Shown here: piece by piece, positions 6,346-6,363 of the stretch
Layout of the letters: each line of letters opens with the position of its first letter
Position numbering within the stretch: the stretch's first letter is position 1
Assembly (NCBI GenBank): GCA_002366725.1
Contig: DFBT01000029.1
Coordinates: forward strand, 30,616 to 36,978
Length of the DNA stretch: 6,363 bases
Source: Caldifarciminota bacterium UBA3073
Lineage (GTDB): Bacteria; Hydrothermota; UBA3073
Direction of reading: 5' to 3'
Position numbers and translations under genes: made by a program
Notes under the pieces: model-generated
Database searches by the model: none
The model's input: only the letters and a program-made list of their open reading frames with translations
What the model was told of the DNA's origin: nothing

Positions 6346-6363
6346 CAAGCCCCATTGAATAGC

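Overview
The window is a compact bacterial stretch with six genes, all on the + strand. The bacterial call rests on a near-consensus sigma70-type promoter, purine-rich ribosome binding sites and tight gene overlaps. The proteins are rich in Lys and Glu, and arginine is largely coded by AGA/AGG. Together with the nested palindromic repeats, this suggests an uncultured, possibly thermophilic candidate-phylum bacterium (WOR-3-like or similar). That assignment is an impression, not a demonstrated placement.

Left part (1-3858): a polytopic membrane protein (3-668) overlaps by 4 nt a protein with an N-terminal anchor, a large soluble domain and a C-terminal anchor (665-1531). After a repeat-filled gap comes a second polytopic membrane protein (1737-2357, alternative start 1704). 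One base later begins a soluble M2/M3-like zinc metallopeptidase with HEFGH and a downstream Glu ligand (2359-3858). The first three genes look like a membrane complex of unknown function, and the peptidase is probably translated together with the third. A G7 tract at the third/fourth gene junction is placed so that loss of one G would fuse the two proteins in frame.

Right part (4039-6217): galT and galK, two consecutive enzymes of the Leloir pathway. GalK phosphorylates galactose and GalT exchanges galactose-1-phosphate with UDP-glucose. All diagnostic motifs are intact. Their spacer is built from short purine-only direct repeats. No epimerase or mutarotase gene is in the window.

Both gaps longer than 150 bp (1532-1736 and 3859-4038) are occupied by two copies of one 160-bp class element with terminal inverted repeats GGACGCAGAT/ATCTGCGTCC and an AT-rich core. 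Each copy is interrupted by different smaller palindromes, a nested-repeat arrangement. Both copies end 15 nt before a gene start. After galK, a strong promoter (TTGACT-17-TATAAT, 6250-6278) drives an unseen gene to the right, and its leader begins with another GC-rich hairpin (6317-6345) that runs close to the window end.
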